64,000 bases of DNA from Heterodera schachtii (lineage: Eukaryota; Nematoda; Chromadorea; Rhabditida; Heteroderidae). The position numbers were made by a program, and so were the translations under genes. Positions 12,069 to 24,000 of the stretch are shown one piece after another. The notes beneath the pieces are model-generated. The model saw nothing but the letters and a program-made list of their open reading frames with translations. It did not search any database and was not told the origin of the DNA. Position 1 is the first letter of the stretch. Every line of letters starts with the position of its first letter. Location of the stretch: NCBI GenBank assembly GCA_023374025.1, contig SIJG01000016.1:763844-827843 (forward strand), written 5' to 3'.

Positions 12069-13586
12069 TTATTTTCGCCCTTTCCTCGCGACGTTTCGGT
12101 CAATCACTTTTTTGCCCAATTTCACATTTTCCTTCTCAATTTCACTTCGAATGGCCTTCAAATCGGCGCGTGCGCGAAAATTGAATTTGTTGCCCGAAGC
12201 TGGCGAATTTTGAGTGTAAACCGCGGAAGAGGCGCCGCTTTTTGCCGCGTCAGAACGGGGCGGGCACGGGCAATAATTGCCATCGGGCGACGGCTTTCCA
12301 GGAGAGCCGCTCTAAAGAAAGACAGGTCAATTACGCATGAATCCAGCTCTATGACAAAATTAATTGTCACATTCAAATCATTTATTTTCTTTTCACTTAC
12401 ATTCCCAGGTTTGCCTGGCGTCCCATCGTCGCCTCGGAGTCTTCAAAATTGAAAATCACATTTAATTCGCCGTTTTTGCAGTTTGATTTTCACCGACCCA
12501 ACTTGTCCGGGTGGACCGGACTCTCCGTCTTGGCCCGGTTCGCCGTTCGTTCCCGGCTGTCCGGCATCTCCGGGCGACCCCGGAGGACCAGACGGTCCTT
12601 TTACGCCTTTAGTACCAATACTAAATGTAAAAATGGGTTATCAATCCATCTTATGTTTAGTTCAACTCCCCTGGCCCAGCTGTGCAAATCTGTGCCCGGG
12701 GGGCCCGGCGGTCCGATGGGGCCCGCGGGGCCGGCTGGGCCATAATCGCCGGGAGGCCCCTTCGGCCCCGGCTTTCCATCCGCCCCCGGTCGCCCATTTT
12801 CGCCTCGTCCTCCGATCGGTCCGGGAACGCCTTAAGCACTCTTTTGTCAGCTCTTTGTCAATCTAAGACCCACAACCACAATTTTCTTACCAGTAAGTCC
12901 GGGTCGGCCTTTTAGCCCCGGGGGACCTGCCGGGCATAGCACACACGGCGGCTTGACCAATTCAAATTCGTAGTTGCCAGAGCTAGCCCCAATTGGGCCC
13001 GGCTTTCCAGGTGGGCCTGGCACTGAACAGAAAGAGGAAATTGGAAAATTTCTGTGCAAGCATTTTCTTGGCCACCTCCGGGCTCGCCCTCTTCGCCCGG
13101 AACCCCCGGGGGTCCGGACGGACAATTCTGAACACTCGGGGCACATTCTGTCAAAGTTTAACAAATCTCGTAAGAACTATTTATCCCAACAATTATTCCT
13201 TACGACATTTTTGCGCGGGAAATGAAAGTGAAGGGAAATAAGCGCTTCTTTTGACGACTCTTTCGCCGCCTTCGCTTTGCCCGTCGCTGAAGAACAAAAC
13301 ATGCCAAGAGCGATCAGTTAAATCCTTTATTTGGCAATTATTCCTTTTGTTTTGTACCATTCTCTTTTACTTTGAATTCTTCCGCCCCCAATTTCAATTT
13401 TTCGTCCATTTGACAAATTTCGGAGTATAAAAATAGCGAAACGGTCAATGCAACAAAGAGAGTGACGGCACACAAGAAACCAACAAAAATAATTGGAGCA
13501 TTTTTGCGTCGTATTGTTGCGATAAGCTGACGAATTTTGACTTCATCGTCCGAAACGCCGAATTTTGTGGCGACGGAAACGGACAT
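12069..13586 (-). CDS. cuticle collagen 1
   Basis: Exon 1 (13371-13586) encodes a short cytoplasmic head, a transmembrane anchor around residues 34-54 and the charged stem typical of the nematode cuticle-collagen N-domain. Later exons give the Cys cluster [11 protein letters not shown], then Gly-X-Y blocks (for example [13 protein letters not shown]), the central CVLC pair and the C-terminal YCPCPPR block, then a basic tail to the stop at 12069. Cuticle collagens are anchored, trimerised, cleaved at a basic site and built into the cuticle. The exon near 13210-13286 reads either through an Arg/Lys-rich frame with an RAKR site or through a frame with VVKR that fits the next splice site better, so the exon 1 to exon 2 join is unresolved. 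Introns are about 40-60 nt. Family certain. Confidence 0.9.
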
Positions 13587-13988
13587 TTGAAAAGAGACAA
13601 GAAAAATAAGGACAGTGTGAAAAATGGACGACGGACTGATCGGAAAAAGGTAAACGGGGCAGTGGAAGGGGATTAATGTAATTTAGGAGTAATTATTGCC
13701 TTTTGCGGTCCGCCGCTCTTAATGGACGGGAAATTAGCATTGGCCAAAGCGCAAAACCGGTCGAGGGACCCATTGCGCGATGCTTATAAATGTATTGCTG
13801 CTCATTGTGTGGTTTTGTCGATATGCTCTCCTCTACCGATCGGTGATCGCCTTCCTTACCGGTTCCCAGAAAGCGGCTTCTTTCCTTTACAATTAGCTGA
13901 CTAACTTTTAATGGGAAACTCATCTTTCAATCTCATCAATTGAAAGATGAGATTAGAATATTTATCATTTTTCTCATTAAATTCGGAC

Positions 13989-14372
13989 GAAACCCAACTC
14001 GTACTAGGCCAATTCGTACTGCCCCAACTGGTACTGTTTTTCGACAAAAAAATCGTCATACTTTTGTTAAAGTCGACCAAATTAAACATTCTTGGTCAAT
14101 AGCCCTTAAAATTCTCTATCTACATACATACCAAGTTTCAAAAAATTTGATCGAGTTTGAGAATAAGTTATGGACGAAATTTTTTTTTACGATTTTTGGT
14201 CATAACTTTTTTGAAAAGCAATAAAATTTTCTTGCATTTTGCAGATAGATAGAGAACGTAAAGGGCTATCGAATGATACCAAGAATGTTTAATTTGGTCG
14301 ACTTTAACAAAAGTTATGACGTTTTTGTACGAGTTGGGGCAGTACGAGTTGGCCTAGTACGAGTTGGGTTTT
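13989..14372. mobile_element. palindromic (foldback) inverted-repeat element
   Basis: The left end AAACCCAACTCGTACTAGGC is mirrored at the right end (GCCTAGTACGAGTTGGGTTT). The match continues inward through CATACTTTTGTTAAAGTCGA and its complement TCGACTTTAACAAAAGTTATG, then ACCAAATTAAACATTCTTGG and its complement. Arms are roughly 140 bases each around a short AT-rich centre. There is no coding capacity, so it would be a non-autonomous MITE/foldback element between the collagen and the Kunitz/EGF gene. A separate small hairpin (TCATCTTTCA/TGAAAGATGA) lies just left at about 13920-13950. Confidence 0.85.
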
Positions 14373-14901
14373 TCCCATTAAATTCAATGTTTTCGCACAA
14401 TTGAAACATAATAATTAATTGCTATTAGACGGTAATAAAAAAAAAAGTAAAAGAATGAATTATTAAAGAAATAAGAACGAAATACACATATTGACAATTG
14501 GAATGATCAAATGATTATTGAGTTTATAAATAAGAGATAAAAGAAAATATTAGTGAACAGAAAATGGCCAATATTTGCCACGGGACTGAGCTGTCTCGCC
14601 CCCTGCCGCCCGTCCATTTTTTGGCCATTTCAACGCCATTCTTCGCCACATTTGGCGTTGTCCCTTTTAAAGTCCGAGTGGGCAATTCATGGCCCACGAT
14701 TTGATCATGGGGGAGAAGAACAGAGGCGGTGACCGGACGATGTCCGATAACGGAACCCGGGGAAAGTGGGGAAGAGAGGCGCGGAAGCGGAAAGTCGCCG
14801 AGCGCAGTACGAGTGCCGTTCCTTGCGACGGAAGAGAAGAGCCCGCGGGGGACATTGGCAATGGCACTTTTGCCAAACCCATCTTAAAAGCAAATGAAGC
14901 A

Positions 14902-16840
14902 TTAGAGGTGGAAGATGGTTTTTATTTTATGTTGGCATTTCGTTTGAATACTTTCACCGGCGTTTGGCCGTCTTTCTCCGACGAATTCCTCCGAATTTGG
15001 CATCTTTGGAGTGACCCGCTTCAGCTCTTCAATCCATTCTGCTTTCCCACTCGAAAGTTGCCGTGTCAAATTGGCATTTTGCAAAAGCAATGACTTGCCA
15101 TTGCTCTCCAAAATTTCTCCACTCGAGGGAACGCCTTATCAAATTAAGAAATCATTAATTGCAATTTTATTTTTTGCAAATTCACACACACTTCCGACCA
15201 TGCAAGTTTTGCCAGCCCATCCGGGCGGACACGCGCAGAAAAACAACGATTGCGCCCGCGTGGTGCGGCAAGTGCCGCCATTTTTGCACGGATTGTCCTC
15301 ACATGGCCCTTCAATAATTTTTTATTTCCAAAGGGATATTACAGAGTTTTCTGCAAAAATCGCTGACTGAATTCGCAGTGCCGCCCCGCGAATCCGCGAG
15401 CGCAAAAGCAATCGAATTCGGTGCGCTGAGTGCCCGCGATGGCTGAGCAAGTGGCGCCATTTTGGCACGGATTTGGGGAGCACGGGTCGAAATATGAAAG
15501 GAAAAGGCATTTAAAATTAAATTTTATAAATGTATTTTGACATATTGGCATATTTATTCTTTAATTTTATACTCCATTTGCATTTTTCGCTCCCAATTTT
15601 GGCATTTTTTGCCGATTGTTTTGTCTGACCAATTCTCTCTGTGCAAAAGTCGTTGGTAAATGGTGCTGCGCATTTGCAAATTGACTGCTCGGTTAATTCG
15701 TCGTACACACAAACGCCGCCGTTTTGGCACGGATTCCTTCGGGCACAAACACTTTTAGGCGCGACTGATGGGGACGGCGGTGAGAAGGGAACGGAAGCGG
15801 ACGGCCGAGTTGGGGACGAAGCGGCGGTGGTGGAAAGTGCGTTCTTTCTTAGCGGAGGCGGCGCCGACGGAGTGCCGAAGGGACGGCGGGCGGAGGAAAA
15901 GCGCAAATCGCTGAGAATGAAAGGGCATTCTCATTAATCAACAAACAATGCTCCTCCAATTCGCTTCACCTGTCCACTTTCGCCGCTTGTTTTGGCTTTT
16001 CCTTTCTCTGTTTTTGCCAATTCCCTTCCGTTTTTTGCTCTTTTTTGGCGTCTCTCGTGCCCTCATTTGTCCCATCGATCGGTGCCCTCAAAGTCGTGCT
16101 GATCAGACGCCATGCCGGCACAAAATTTGTTTGCTGGGTCCCGAGTGTTTGGTAAGGAATTTCGGCATTTTCAGCTGAGATACTCCCACACGTTTTCTTG
16201 CAAGAAATTTCATCCTCGAAATGATTGCCGCAGGGGGAAACACAGCCGTCGAACCAAAAAGGCAAACAACGCTAAATGGAAAGCACGATAATCCATTAGT
16301 GATCTCTTAATTACCCTCTGGGAACGATCAAAGTAAAAGTGCCGTCGCCAATTGGCATTTCCGTCGCATTCGTCGCGCAAATGTTCGTCAAAGGGTTCGA
16401 GGCAAAGTGCTAAAGCCGTTCATTAAATTTTCGATTACAACTTACAGTTTTGCTGCGGGTGGCCCCCCGGCTCGCAAAGCCATTGGCACTCCAACAAAGA
16501 GTCGAAGAAGTTGCGCGACCCGGTCAGCCCGGGGCATCCGTCGTACCAAAACAGACGACACTCACGCGACTCGGCGTCGAAATAATATTTCTGTTCCCAT
16601 TCTCCTAATTGGCTTATTAATCATCTCAGCCAATCATTTACGCTTCTTGACCCCACCTCTCATGCACTGTTTCTTCAATGCCCCGTCAAATGAGTCGCGG
16701 CATCGGCGCGGGTCCGCCTCAGCGAGCAGTTCGGCAGAGAATCGGTCGCTTACGAAACACTTTGGCACAACTGTCAGCAACAGAATGAGCAGCAGATGGA
16801 AGCAATTAGCCAAACGTCGCGGGTTCGCTCCCGAGGCCAT
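14902..16840 (-). CDS. secreted Kunitz-Kunitz-EGF repeat protein
   Basis: The ATG at 16840 starts a signal peptide with the hydrophobic core CFHLLLILLLTVV. Kunitz domain 1 crosses an intron: CRDSFDGALKKQC then MREWEQKYYFDAESREC, RLFWYDGC, a Gly/Asn/Phe block, and a final C-x3-C, six Cys in BPTI order. Kunitz domain 2 follows (ECDGNANWRRHFYFD, RCLPFWFDGC, CGNHFEDEISCKKTC), with one extra Cys. At least three EGF-like repeats follow near 15700-15600 (NPCQNGGVC), 15490-15400 (NPCQNGATC) and 15300-15200 (NPCKNGGTC), then a short polar tail to the stop at 14902. Kunitz domains usually inhibit serine proteases. Here the residue after Cys2 of domain 1 is Met, not Lys/Arg, so trypsin inhibition is unlikely. 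Exon ends between 16190 and 15910 were not settled. No transmembrane helix is seen after the EGFs. Confidence 0.8.
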
Positions 16841-17260
16841 CGCCTTCCATATTCCGTCGGAGGAAGAAGCAATGGCCGACAACGGCACGAAAAGCGAAAT
16901 TCTAAGCAAGCAAAATTTGAATTAATCTTTGGCCAATTTATGAAATGATATCACTCATTTAAAAGTAATTGTTGAGGAATTTCGTTATTTGTTTTTGTGC
17001 GTATTGTAGCAAAAAAAAAAATGAATTTAATGAAAGACCAAAAATCAGTGGGAAAGTGAAGAGTCAAGGAAAAAGCAGGCGATGAATATAAATGTGTTAA
17101 GCAAAAAGCGAGAGAATGAAAACGGCGAAGTTGGGCCAAAGACGGGGGAGGGAGAATGATTGCTTAGCATGGCCAAATGGGGAGGGAAGGGAGAGAATGG
17201 CACAATTGGGGAGAGGAGGATTTCAAAATGCCAAAATTAAATTGAACAGAAAAGTGAAAA

Positions 17261-17290
17261 CGAAACGAAACGAAACGAAACGAAACGAAC
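17261..17290 (+). repeat. (CGAAA)6 microsatellite
   Basis: Six perfect or near-perfect CGAAA units in non-coding sequence. Confidence 0.9.
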
Positions 17291-17518
17291 ATTTCTAACG
17301 AAAATTCAGTCAAAATTCAAACCCTGGGGACGCACAGAACATTTTGGAGCAAAAAGAGAATTAAATTTGAAAATGAATCTATTACATGAGAGCGGGAAGC
17401 GAACACATTCAGCAAAATTAGGGACGGCAAAAGCGAATTCTTCCGACCAATCCCTCCCGACTTCCCTCCCCCCCCCCCTAAAATTAAAATTCATTCGTTC
17501 GCCATTTTTTCGCCGATG

Positions 17519-17656
17519 GATGTGCATTTGCGTTTTGAGAAGACTTCACGGGAGGATTTGACGAAGATGGAAATACTTTTTGAGAAGATTATTGTGAATT
17601 TGCAGTTTCAGGCGGAGAAAAATAAGCAGGAAAAGGGGAAATTAATGAATGAATAA
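17519..17656 (+). CDS. short charged helical frame, doubtful
   Basis: An ATG frame of about 45 codons reads as an amphipathic, Glu/Lys-rich helix with spacing typical of a coiled coil, then a stop. No family is recognised and no partner exon is found. It could be an exon remnant or chance. Confidence 0.2.
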   Translation, partial: DVHLRFEKTSREDLTKMEILFEKIIVNLQFQAEKNKQEKGKLMNE

Positions 17657-18525
17657 AGAAAATGAGAAGAAGACGGACGGACGGACGGAGTTCATCCAAG
17701 TGGAAAATGTGCGTGCTTTTACACGAATTTAACCACATTAGGGGGGGGGGGAGTTAGGGGGGATGAGAAAATTAGCAGTTATCGCACCCATAGGGGACAT
17801 TTAACGGCAAATGGCAACATAAACGTTCATTTATTTGAATTTGCATTCATTTGCAAAGAATCGCCGAATTTTATATTTCACTTGGTTAGTTAGCAAAGTA
17901 TTGAATTCCAAAAAAAAATATTCAAAATATCACATGGCCCTAAACTTTCCAATGAAATTTGGACGAAGTGCCCAATTTGGGTGCCATTGTCCGTGGGGTC
18001 CATTTAAGTTTAATGCTCGATTGATTGCTGCTTAGGGCATGGACCAAAAATTGCAATGAATTTGAAGAATATTTGGAGGAACGAATTTCTTCTTTTGAGT
18101 GGAAAAAGAACCATTTTTGGACTTTATCAATTAGAATAATTTTCTATTTATATTAAAAACAATGAAATTTGAAGTTTCGATTTATTTTACTATTAATTTT
18201 TTTTTTAAGGTTGGAGGTATTCGGCCGGTCTCCGTCCCTCTAATTGCCGTGTTAATTAATTAATTAATCACTTTAATTGTTTCTCTCCCTTTACAATATG
18301 ATTTATTTGCTCATTTCTTCTTCCTTTTGCTCCTTCATTCTCTTTTCATTCATTTCGAATTATTATTTATTTTTTGTTGCTGCTAATGAAACAATTCCTT
18401 CTCCCTTTCCTTCTTTTGTGCTGTCTGTTTTTTGCTGTTTTCTCTCTTTCGCTTAGTAATTTAATTAATTAATTAATTAATGAAGAATTATAATTTATTT
18501 TATAATTTTTATTATTTTTTTCAGA

Positions 18526-18706
18526 TGACCAAGTCGAACTTCCGACCTTTTGCAGTGGGCCAAACAAAGACAACGCACGCGTGCTCACCTGTTGCGAGGC
18601 GGTGAAGGCATTCGAAGGCTCGGAAATGTCCGAGTCGGGCGGAGCGGCGCCGCCCGAATTGAAAGAGTGCGTTCAGTGCGGCACGGAATTGTGCCCGCGC
18701 GAGTGA
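18526..18706 (+). CDS. possible terminal exon, Cys-containing
   Basis: A strong polypyrimidine acceptor (ttttttcag) at 18525 opens a frame of about 60 codons to a TGA. It has GC-rich codon use unlike the surrounding AT-rich sequence, and ends in a CVQC...LC block. Upstream exons were not found, so this is either the last exon of an unrecognised gene or a relic. Confidence 0.3.
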
Positions 18707-18996
18707 AAAGAGCGGAGAAAATTGGGGAAAAGCGGACGGATGAGAGAGCAATTTGTTAATAATACACTTTAATTTGTGGAAAATTTGCTCATTTTGGGAA
18801 CATTGGAAATGAATTGTGAATGAATTTATTAGGCAAATAAATCATTTTTCGCAAATTTCCATCAAAAAATATTTGGTTTAATTTACCTTTCAATGCAAAA
18901 AGAAATTAAATTAATTTTTTTTTCTGTTGTTCTTCACTCCAAATATTTGCTCATTTATGAGTTGACAAATAATATTTGGAGGGGGCGCCGTTTCGA

Positions 18997-19079
18997 GGCG
19001 AGGTGGCCGAGTGGTCTAAGGCGACACGTTTAGGCCGTGTTCCACTCTGTGGGCGTGGGTTCGAATCCCACCCTCGTCA
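18997..19079 (+). tRNA. tRNA-Leu (anticodon UAG)
   Basis: The acceptor stem GGCGAGG pairs with CCTCGTC (one G-U), followed by discriminator A. The D-arm, the anticodon stem ACACG/CGTGT around the loop TTTAGGC (anticodon TAG), a long class II variable arm and a T-arm with loop TTCGAAT are all present. Length is 83 bases, no intron, with a T-run downstream. A complete, probably functional cytosolic tRNA. Confidence 0.95.
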
Positions 19080-19750
19080 ACAAATCATTTTTGGATTTTT
19101 AATAACCCGAAATTCATTCTTTTTAAGCCTTAAAAACAATTAAATTTTGATTAACATTTTTTAACGTTTTATTTATTTCATGAATAAATTCTTTAAGGGA
19201 AAGGTAATATTTGATTATTATTTTTTTTTGTGTTTATTTTAAGAGTTAATTTTTAAAAAAATAACATTTTTTTGACAAAAATCTGTTAAGAAACATTAAA
19301 ATTTTCGTACTTTAATCCAACTTATACACCTTTTTTGAAAACTTTACGAATTTTTTGTGGTAAGAGTAGGAATAAGTGCCTGATTTACTAAATGCCTAAT
19401 TTGCAATATTTTTTTTCAATTTAAATTTTCCCATTTGCCCTCTCTCATAAAATTCAAGTGAAAACCCTTCTTCCCCACAGCTGTTCCTTCAATTCCTCCG
19501 TTTGTTTCATGCTTACTTTTCCTTTCCCATTCTGAATTTTCTCTGATTTATTGAGCCTCTGATCGTTTGGCCCTGCCTTTTTCCGCTGAAAAGCATCAGC
19601 TGTCAAATTGCTCGTCAAAATATTCATCCGATCCGTCCGATTCAAACGCACCCAAAGGACGGAAATTCCTTTTTTTCCTCAGCTAACATTTCCGTCCATC
19701 AAAAGAAAAAACCAAATGAAAAATGATTTCCAATTGAAATTCATTTCAGC
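19080..19750. other. intergenic, AT-rich
   Basis: No supported gene. The end of this stretch, a pyrimidine tract and catttcag at 19742-19749, is either a 5' leader acceptor or a trans-splice acceptor for the LIM protein. Confidence 0.5.
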
Positions 19751-19764
19751 TAATTGTTGGTGCA

Positions 19765-20211
19765 ATGGCAATGCATTTTGGGACGGCGCAGGATTATGAA
19801 ATGAAAGATTGTGCCATTTGCAACGAGGGAGTGCCATTGGGGGAGAAATTGGTGGTGGAGAAAGAGACGAGTAAGCGAAGGAAGGGAAACGGCAAAAACT
19901 ATGAAAAAATTACTTAAAAATTTCAATTTTTCTCTGAGAATATGGCAAAATGAGCTGCTGCTCATTTGTGTGGTTTGCTTTCCATTTGCCCTTTTCTGCT
20001 CCCTTTAGTCCACTTGGGCTGCTTCAAATGCGCTTACTGCGGCACGCGTCTGCAGGTGGGCAATTGTGCCATGGAATTGTCCTTTTACAACCGATACGGC
20101 CCGTGCTGGTACTGCTCGCTGATCTGTGCCCATCTGCCGACCGGGGAAAAGGAGGCAAAGCTCAAAGCGTTGGGCAAGCAGGTGAGACAGCCGAAGAAGA
20201 AGCAGAACTGA
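19765..20211 (+). CDS. single-LIM-domain protein
   Basis: Two exons (19765-19870 and 20009-20211) give 102 residues. One LIM zinc-binding domain fills most of it: CAIC, then HLGC, CAYC and CWYC...CAH as the eight ligands of two fused zinc fingers. A short Lys-rich tail follows (KQVRQPKKKQN). LIM domains bind protein partners, so this small LIM-only form is probably an adaptor in nucleus or cytoskeleton. I started at the first ATG after the acceptor at 19749; Met residues further in are also possible. It is on the opposite strand to the neighbouring LIM-homeobox gene and is not a fragment of it. The exact family is unknown. Confidence 0.75.
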
Positions 20212-21040
20212 TGAGATGACCTATCGATGGAATGGCATTGATCAGAGGGCGAGTGATCGGAAGGCCAAACGGAGACATTGGCATGGAAAAGTGATCAGTT
20301 CGAGCAGAAAATGTGAAATTTCGAAATTACACAATAAAAACTGATGAAAAAGTGGGGTGGGTATAAACCAATTAAATATATTTGTGTAACTCAATTTTTA
20401 AACAGAAGTTTAAATTATGTAATTGGGAATGAATTTCAAAGGGAATTCCCCCAATCAATGCCAAATCTGAAGAAGGGAAAGCACATTTAAGCCTTAATAA
20501 GCCCAATGCTTTAATATTTGCCAATGAAAAGGAAAAGCAATCGATAAACACAAAATGAAGCAAAACAAAGCAAAGCAAAGGAAATGAAATGTTACAAATT
20601 GAAAAGATCGATATTTATGCTCAATCCCTTCAAAATTAGACTTACAGAATTTTTATAATTCTTATATTTTTTAATATAATAAATATTACAATTTTTCGCT
20701 TTTATTTTTATTTTAAATAAAATAATTAATTAATTAATTAAACATTTCTCCATTTATTTTACTCGAAAATTAAGATCATCTTTTCGTCATTTAATGTCAA
20801 TCTATAATTGAAAATGTATTATTGTCTATTTTTCCTTATTTTATTTGCTTTTTTCCCATTTTCGTCAGCATTTCCTGGAGAAAAACTGATAAAAAGTATG
20901 CAAAATTAAAACAAATAATTAACAAATTGGCAAATGATTATTAATTATCTAATAATATATGTTTGATGATGATAAATAATAATAATTATTGCTAATGTTA
21001 ATGATATAATTAGCAATAGCCTTTTGTTTGTTTGTTCAGC
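20212..21040. other. intergenic, AT-rich
   Basis: No supported gene. The first exon of the following polymerase-like gene could be hidden here but I could not identify it. Confidence 0.5.
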
Positions 21041-21095
21041 GCTTAATCGGTGGTACAATTCGTTTCGTTTCAATTTTCACAATCAGAGCGGCGGA

Positions 21096-24000
21096 ATGCA
21101 GCACATTCTGTTGGACATTCACTTTTTGGACTATTTTTTGGCCAAAACGGAAATAAATCAGCGAGAAAATGAACAAAAAATTCAAATTTACACAATTATT
21201 TATTTGCTTAGAGTAAAAACGGAACAAAATAAGGCGAAATTGGAAAGAATGGAAAGACAACAAACGGAGGAAGAGAAAAAGCGGGAAGAAAACAGCAGAA
21301 GAAGAAGAAAGGACGAAGTGAAAGAAGCGACGAATGCCTACGGCAAATTGGACGAAGAATTGGGAAAGTAAGTGGAAAAGCCGACCAATTTTGAGTTTAG
21401 TCAATTAGTCAGTTAATTATATTTTATTACCATTTATCAATCAATTGTCCTTCCAAAGCTGCCACAGTTTTGAGCTTTTTTGGCTTTCAATTTGCCATTA
21501 TTCCTTCAATCCTTCAACACTTTTTAGCACTTCAAAATAAATATTATTTATTCTCATTAAAATAATAATAATAATAATTTCAGTGTGTTTTCGAAAGCTT
21601 TTTGGCTTAAACTATTTGACGGTTCCAACACTTTTTCGGAGTGTTCTTTGAATGAATTTGCAATTGTCTATTTGTTGATGCTAAAGGAAACGCTTTTCAA
21701 TGCGTTAAATGCCCATCCGACGGTAAAAAAGGGAAAAAGCCAAAAAGCGAACCAAAAACTCGAAAACAAATTCGAAGCGGAGAAGCATAACGTGGAATCA
21801 ATTCGAGAATGGATGCTAAGCGATATGACTTTGTTTTTCTCAACTCGTAAAAAACTCGTCAAATATTTTAAGTAAAAAACATTTTAAATTCATTTGGAAC
21901 ATTGAAATTTAGCGAAATTGCAACGGAAAATAATGTCTTAAAAATTCTTCGAATTAATCAAAAATTCCATCGCCTTTTCGGATATGCGCGGATGGCAATT
22001 ATTTGTGAGACCAATTTCAAAGAATTGGCATTTTTAGGTAAATTTATGCCGGTATTTTAATTATTAATAATTTGTTTTTGTATTTATTCATTAAGTGCCC
22101 TTCGGCGAATGCCCTTTTTACGCCCTTTTATATAAAGAAGTTTTTCATAATGACACAAAAATCGGCAAATGGAGAACAAAAATAACGCTGGAAAAATACC
22201 TTTACGAGGACTGGGCCAAAAAACTTTTTAAAAATGAGACGGAAAAACTCATCAAAGAAGGCGAGTTTATAAAATAAGAATAGCTTTAAAAATAATAAAA
22301 AGAATTTGAATATTTTATCATTTTAATTTTAAAAATTGGATGGAAATTGGCCAAATTCCCATAGAAAATTTAAAATGTACAATTAAAATCTTTCTTTTGT
22401 TTTAACAATTTACAATTTTTTTTAGTTAATGGTCTAAATTTTGACGAGTTTCAAACAAAATTGAATTTTATCGAAGATTTGAAATTTTATTGGAGCAAAA
22501 TTTTGGCAAATTTTTGGCATAGCGAAAAAATAATTCGTATAAAATTTGAACAAATGGCCAAAGAAATGCGGGGAAACAAATTAAAGGCACAGCAAATGAT
22601 TTTGGAAAGCCAAAGAAAAGAGTTTGAAATTGAAAGGCCCGAAAATGAAATGGTAAAAACTTTTTAAATTATGAAAATTAAATAAAATTAAAATAAAAGG
22701 ACCGTTTGTTGCTGTGGGAGAACGGCCCCACGGACACTTCGCTTTTGCGCGCCTTCGCAATTTGCGCCAGCGAAGCGCTTGAAAAGTATCGCAACGAAAG
22801 CATTAACGGAATACGGTATATGACGCACTCAAAATTTATTATTTGCATTGGCCAAAATTTAAAAAATACAACGGGAAAAGACGAAAAACTTATGAATTTA
22901 CACTTAGAAAAAATTGAAGAAATATTGGACAATGACAACACAAAATTAAGCGAAGATTTTTTGTTGCTTTTGCAATGCTATAGTAAATTAAAAAGAAAAA
23001 ATAATAAGTTAATAATTAATTCATATTTAGGAAATCTGTGGAAGGAATTTTTTAACGCAGAAGGAATTAAAAAACTCGAAAATCTGCTTTATAAGGTAAA
23101 CTATTGAAAAAATTACTCAAATTTCTTAAAATGTCATTCATTGGAGAGTCATTTTTTGCAAGAAAAATGTGCTTAAATTATTTAAAAAAAAAGAAAAAGA
23201 ATTTTGGCACTTTCTTATTAAATTGTTCAAATGTTCCAAAACTTCAGTTCACTGAATATTATTCTCCGACGGAAGAAACTTTTGGCAATTTGTCTTCTTC
23301 TGAATGTGAAGAAGAAATTTTTAAAGACACAAAAGAAACAAATGAAGAAGAAGAAGAGGAAAAGAAAGAGAAGAGGAAAGGAAAAAAGAAGAAATTAAGG
23401 AAAAAGAAATTGAAAAAAAAAGAAATTGAAAAAAATTGAAAAAGAAAAAGAAATTGAAAAGAAATGAAAAAGAAAAAAGAAATTGAAAAAGAAAAAGAGG
23501 AGCGAGTTTGGAAAAGTAATTATAATTATTGTGACAATTGGACAGAAAAAAGGAAATGGCCAAAAAATAAAAAGGGAAAAGCGAAAAAAGAAAAAGAGGA
23601 GGGAAATAAGAGAGAAAAAGCATGGAAAAGCGAACAACAAAAAGGAGAAAAATTAAAGGCAAAAAGCAAAGGCAAAAAGAAAAACGGAAAAGAAACTTTG
23701 GAACAAAAATGGGAACAAATGGAAGAAAAAAGCGAATTGAAAAGCGAAGAAAAGCCGAAAAAGGCGGAGAAAAAGCGAATGGTAATTAAAAAGTTGGCAG
23801 GTAATTAATTATTAATGGACGTTAATAATTTAAATTTCAAAATAAGATTTGCTAAATGATTTTTTACTGGCCAATTTGTACGTTTTTTACTTGGAAAATG
23901 AATTAAAAACAGAAAAACATTTGGAATATTTGCACATTTCGATGTTCGTCAGAACAACGCATGCGAAAATGAAATTCGTTAAAATGCATTTGACTGATTT

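Larger units (their letters stand above)
16930..18520. other. intergenic, AT-rich
   Basis: Apart from the short charged frame and the pentamer repeat listed separately, I see no gene. C10 and G10 runs lie near 17470 and 17742. Confidence 0.5.

Noticed and set aside
12483..12915. Pro/Gly-rich plus-strand frames
   Set aside because: Antisense of collagen Gly-X-Y coding sequence, which stays open because of its triplet bias.
23321..23662. Hydrophobic Phe/Leu/Ser minus-strand frames that look like membrane proteins
   Set aside because: Antisense of Lys/Glu-rich coding tracts of polymerase-like copy 1; the same effect appears at 31860-32342.
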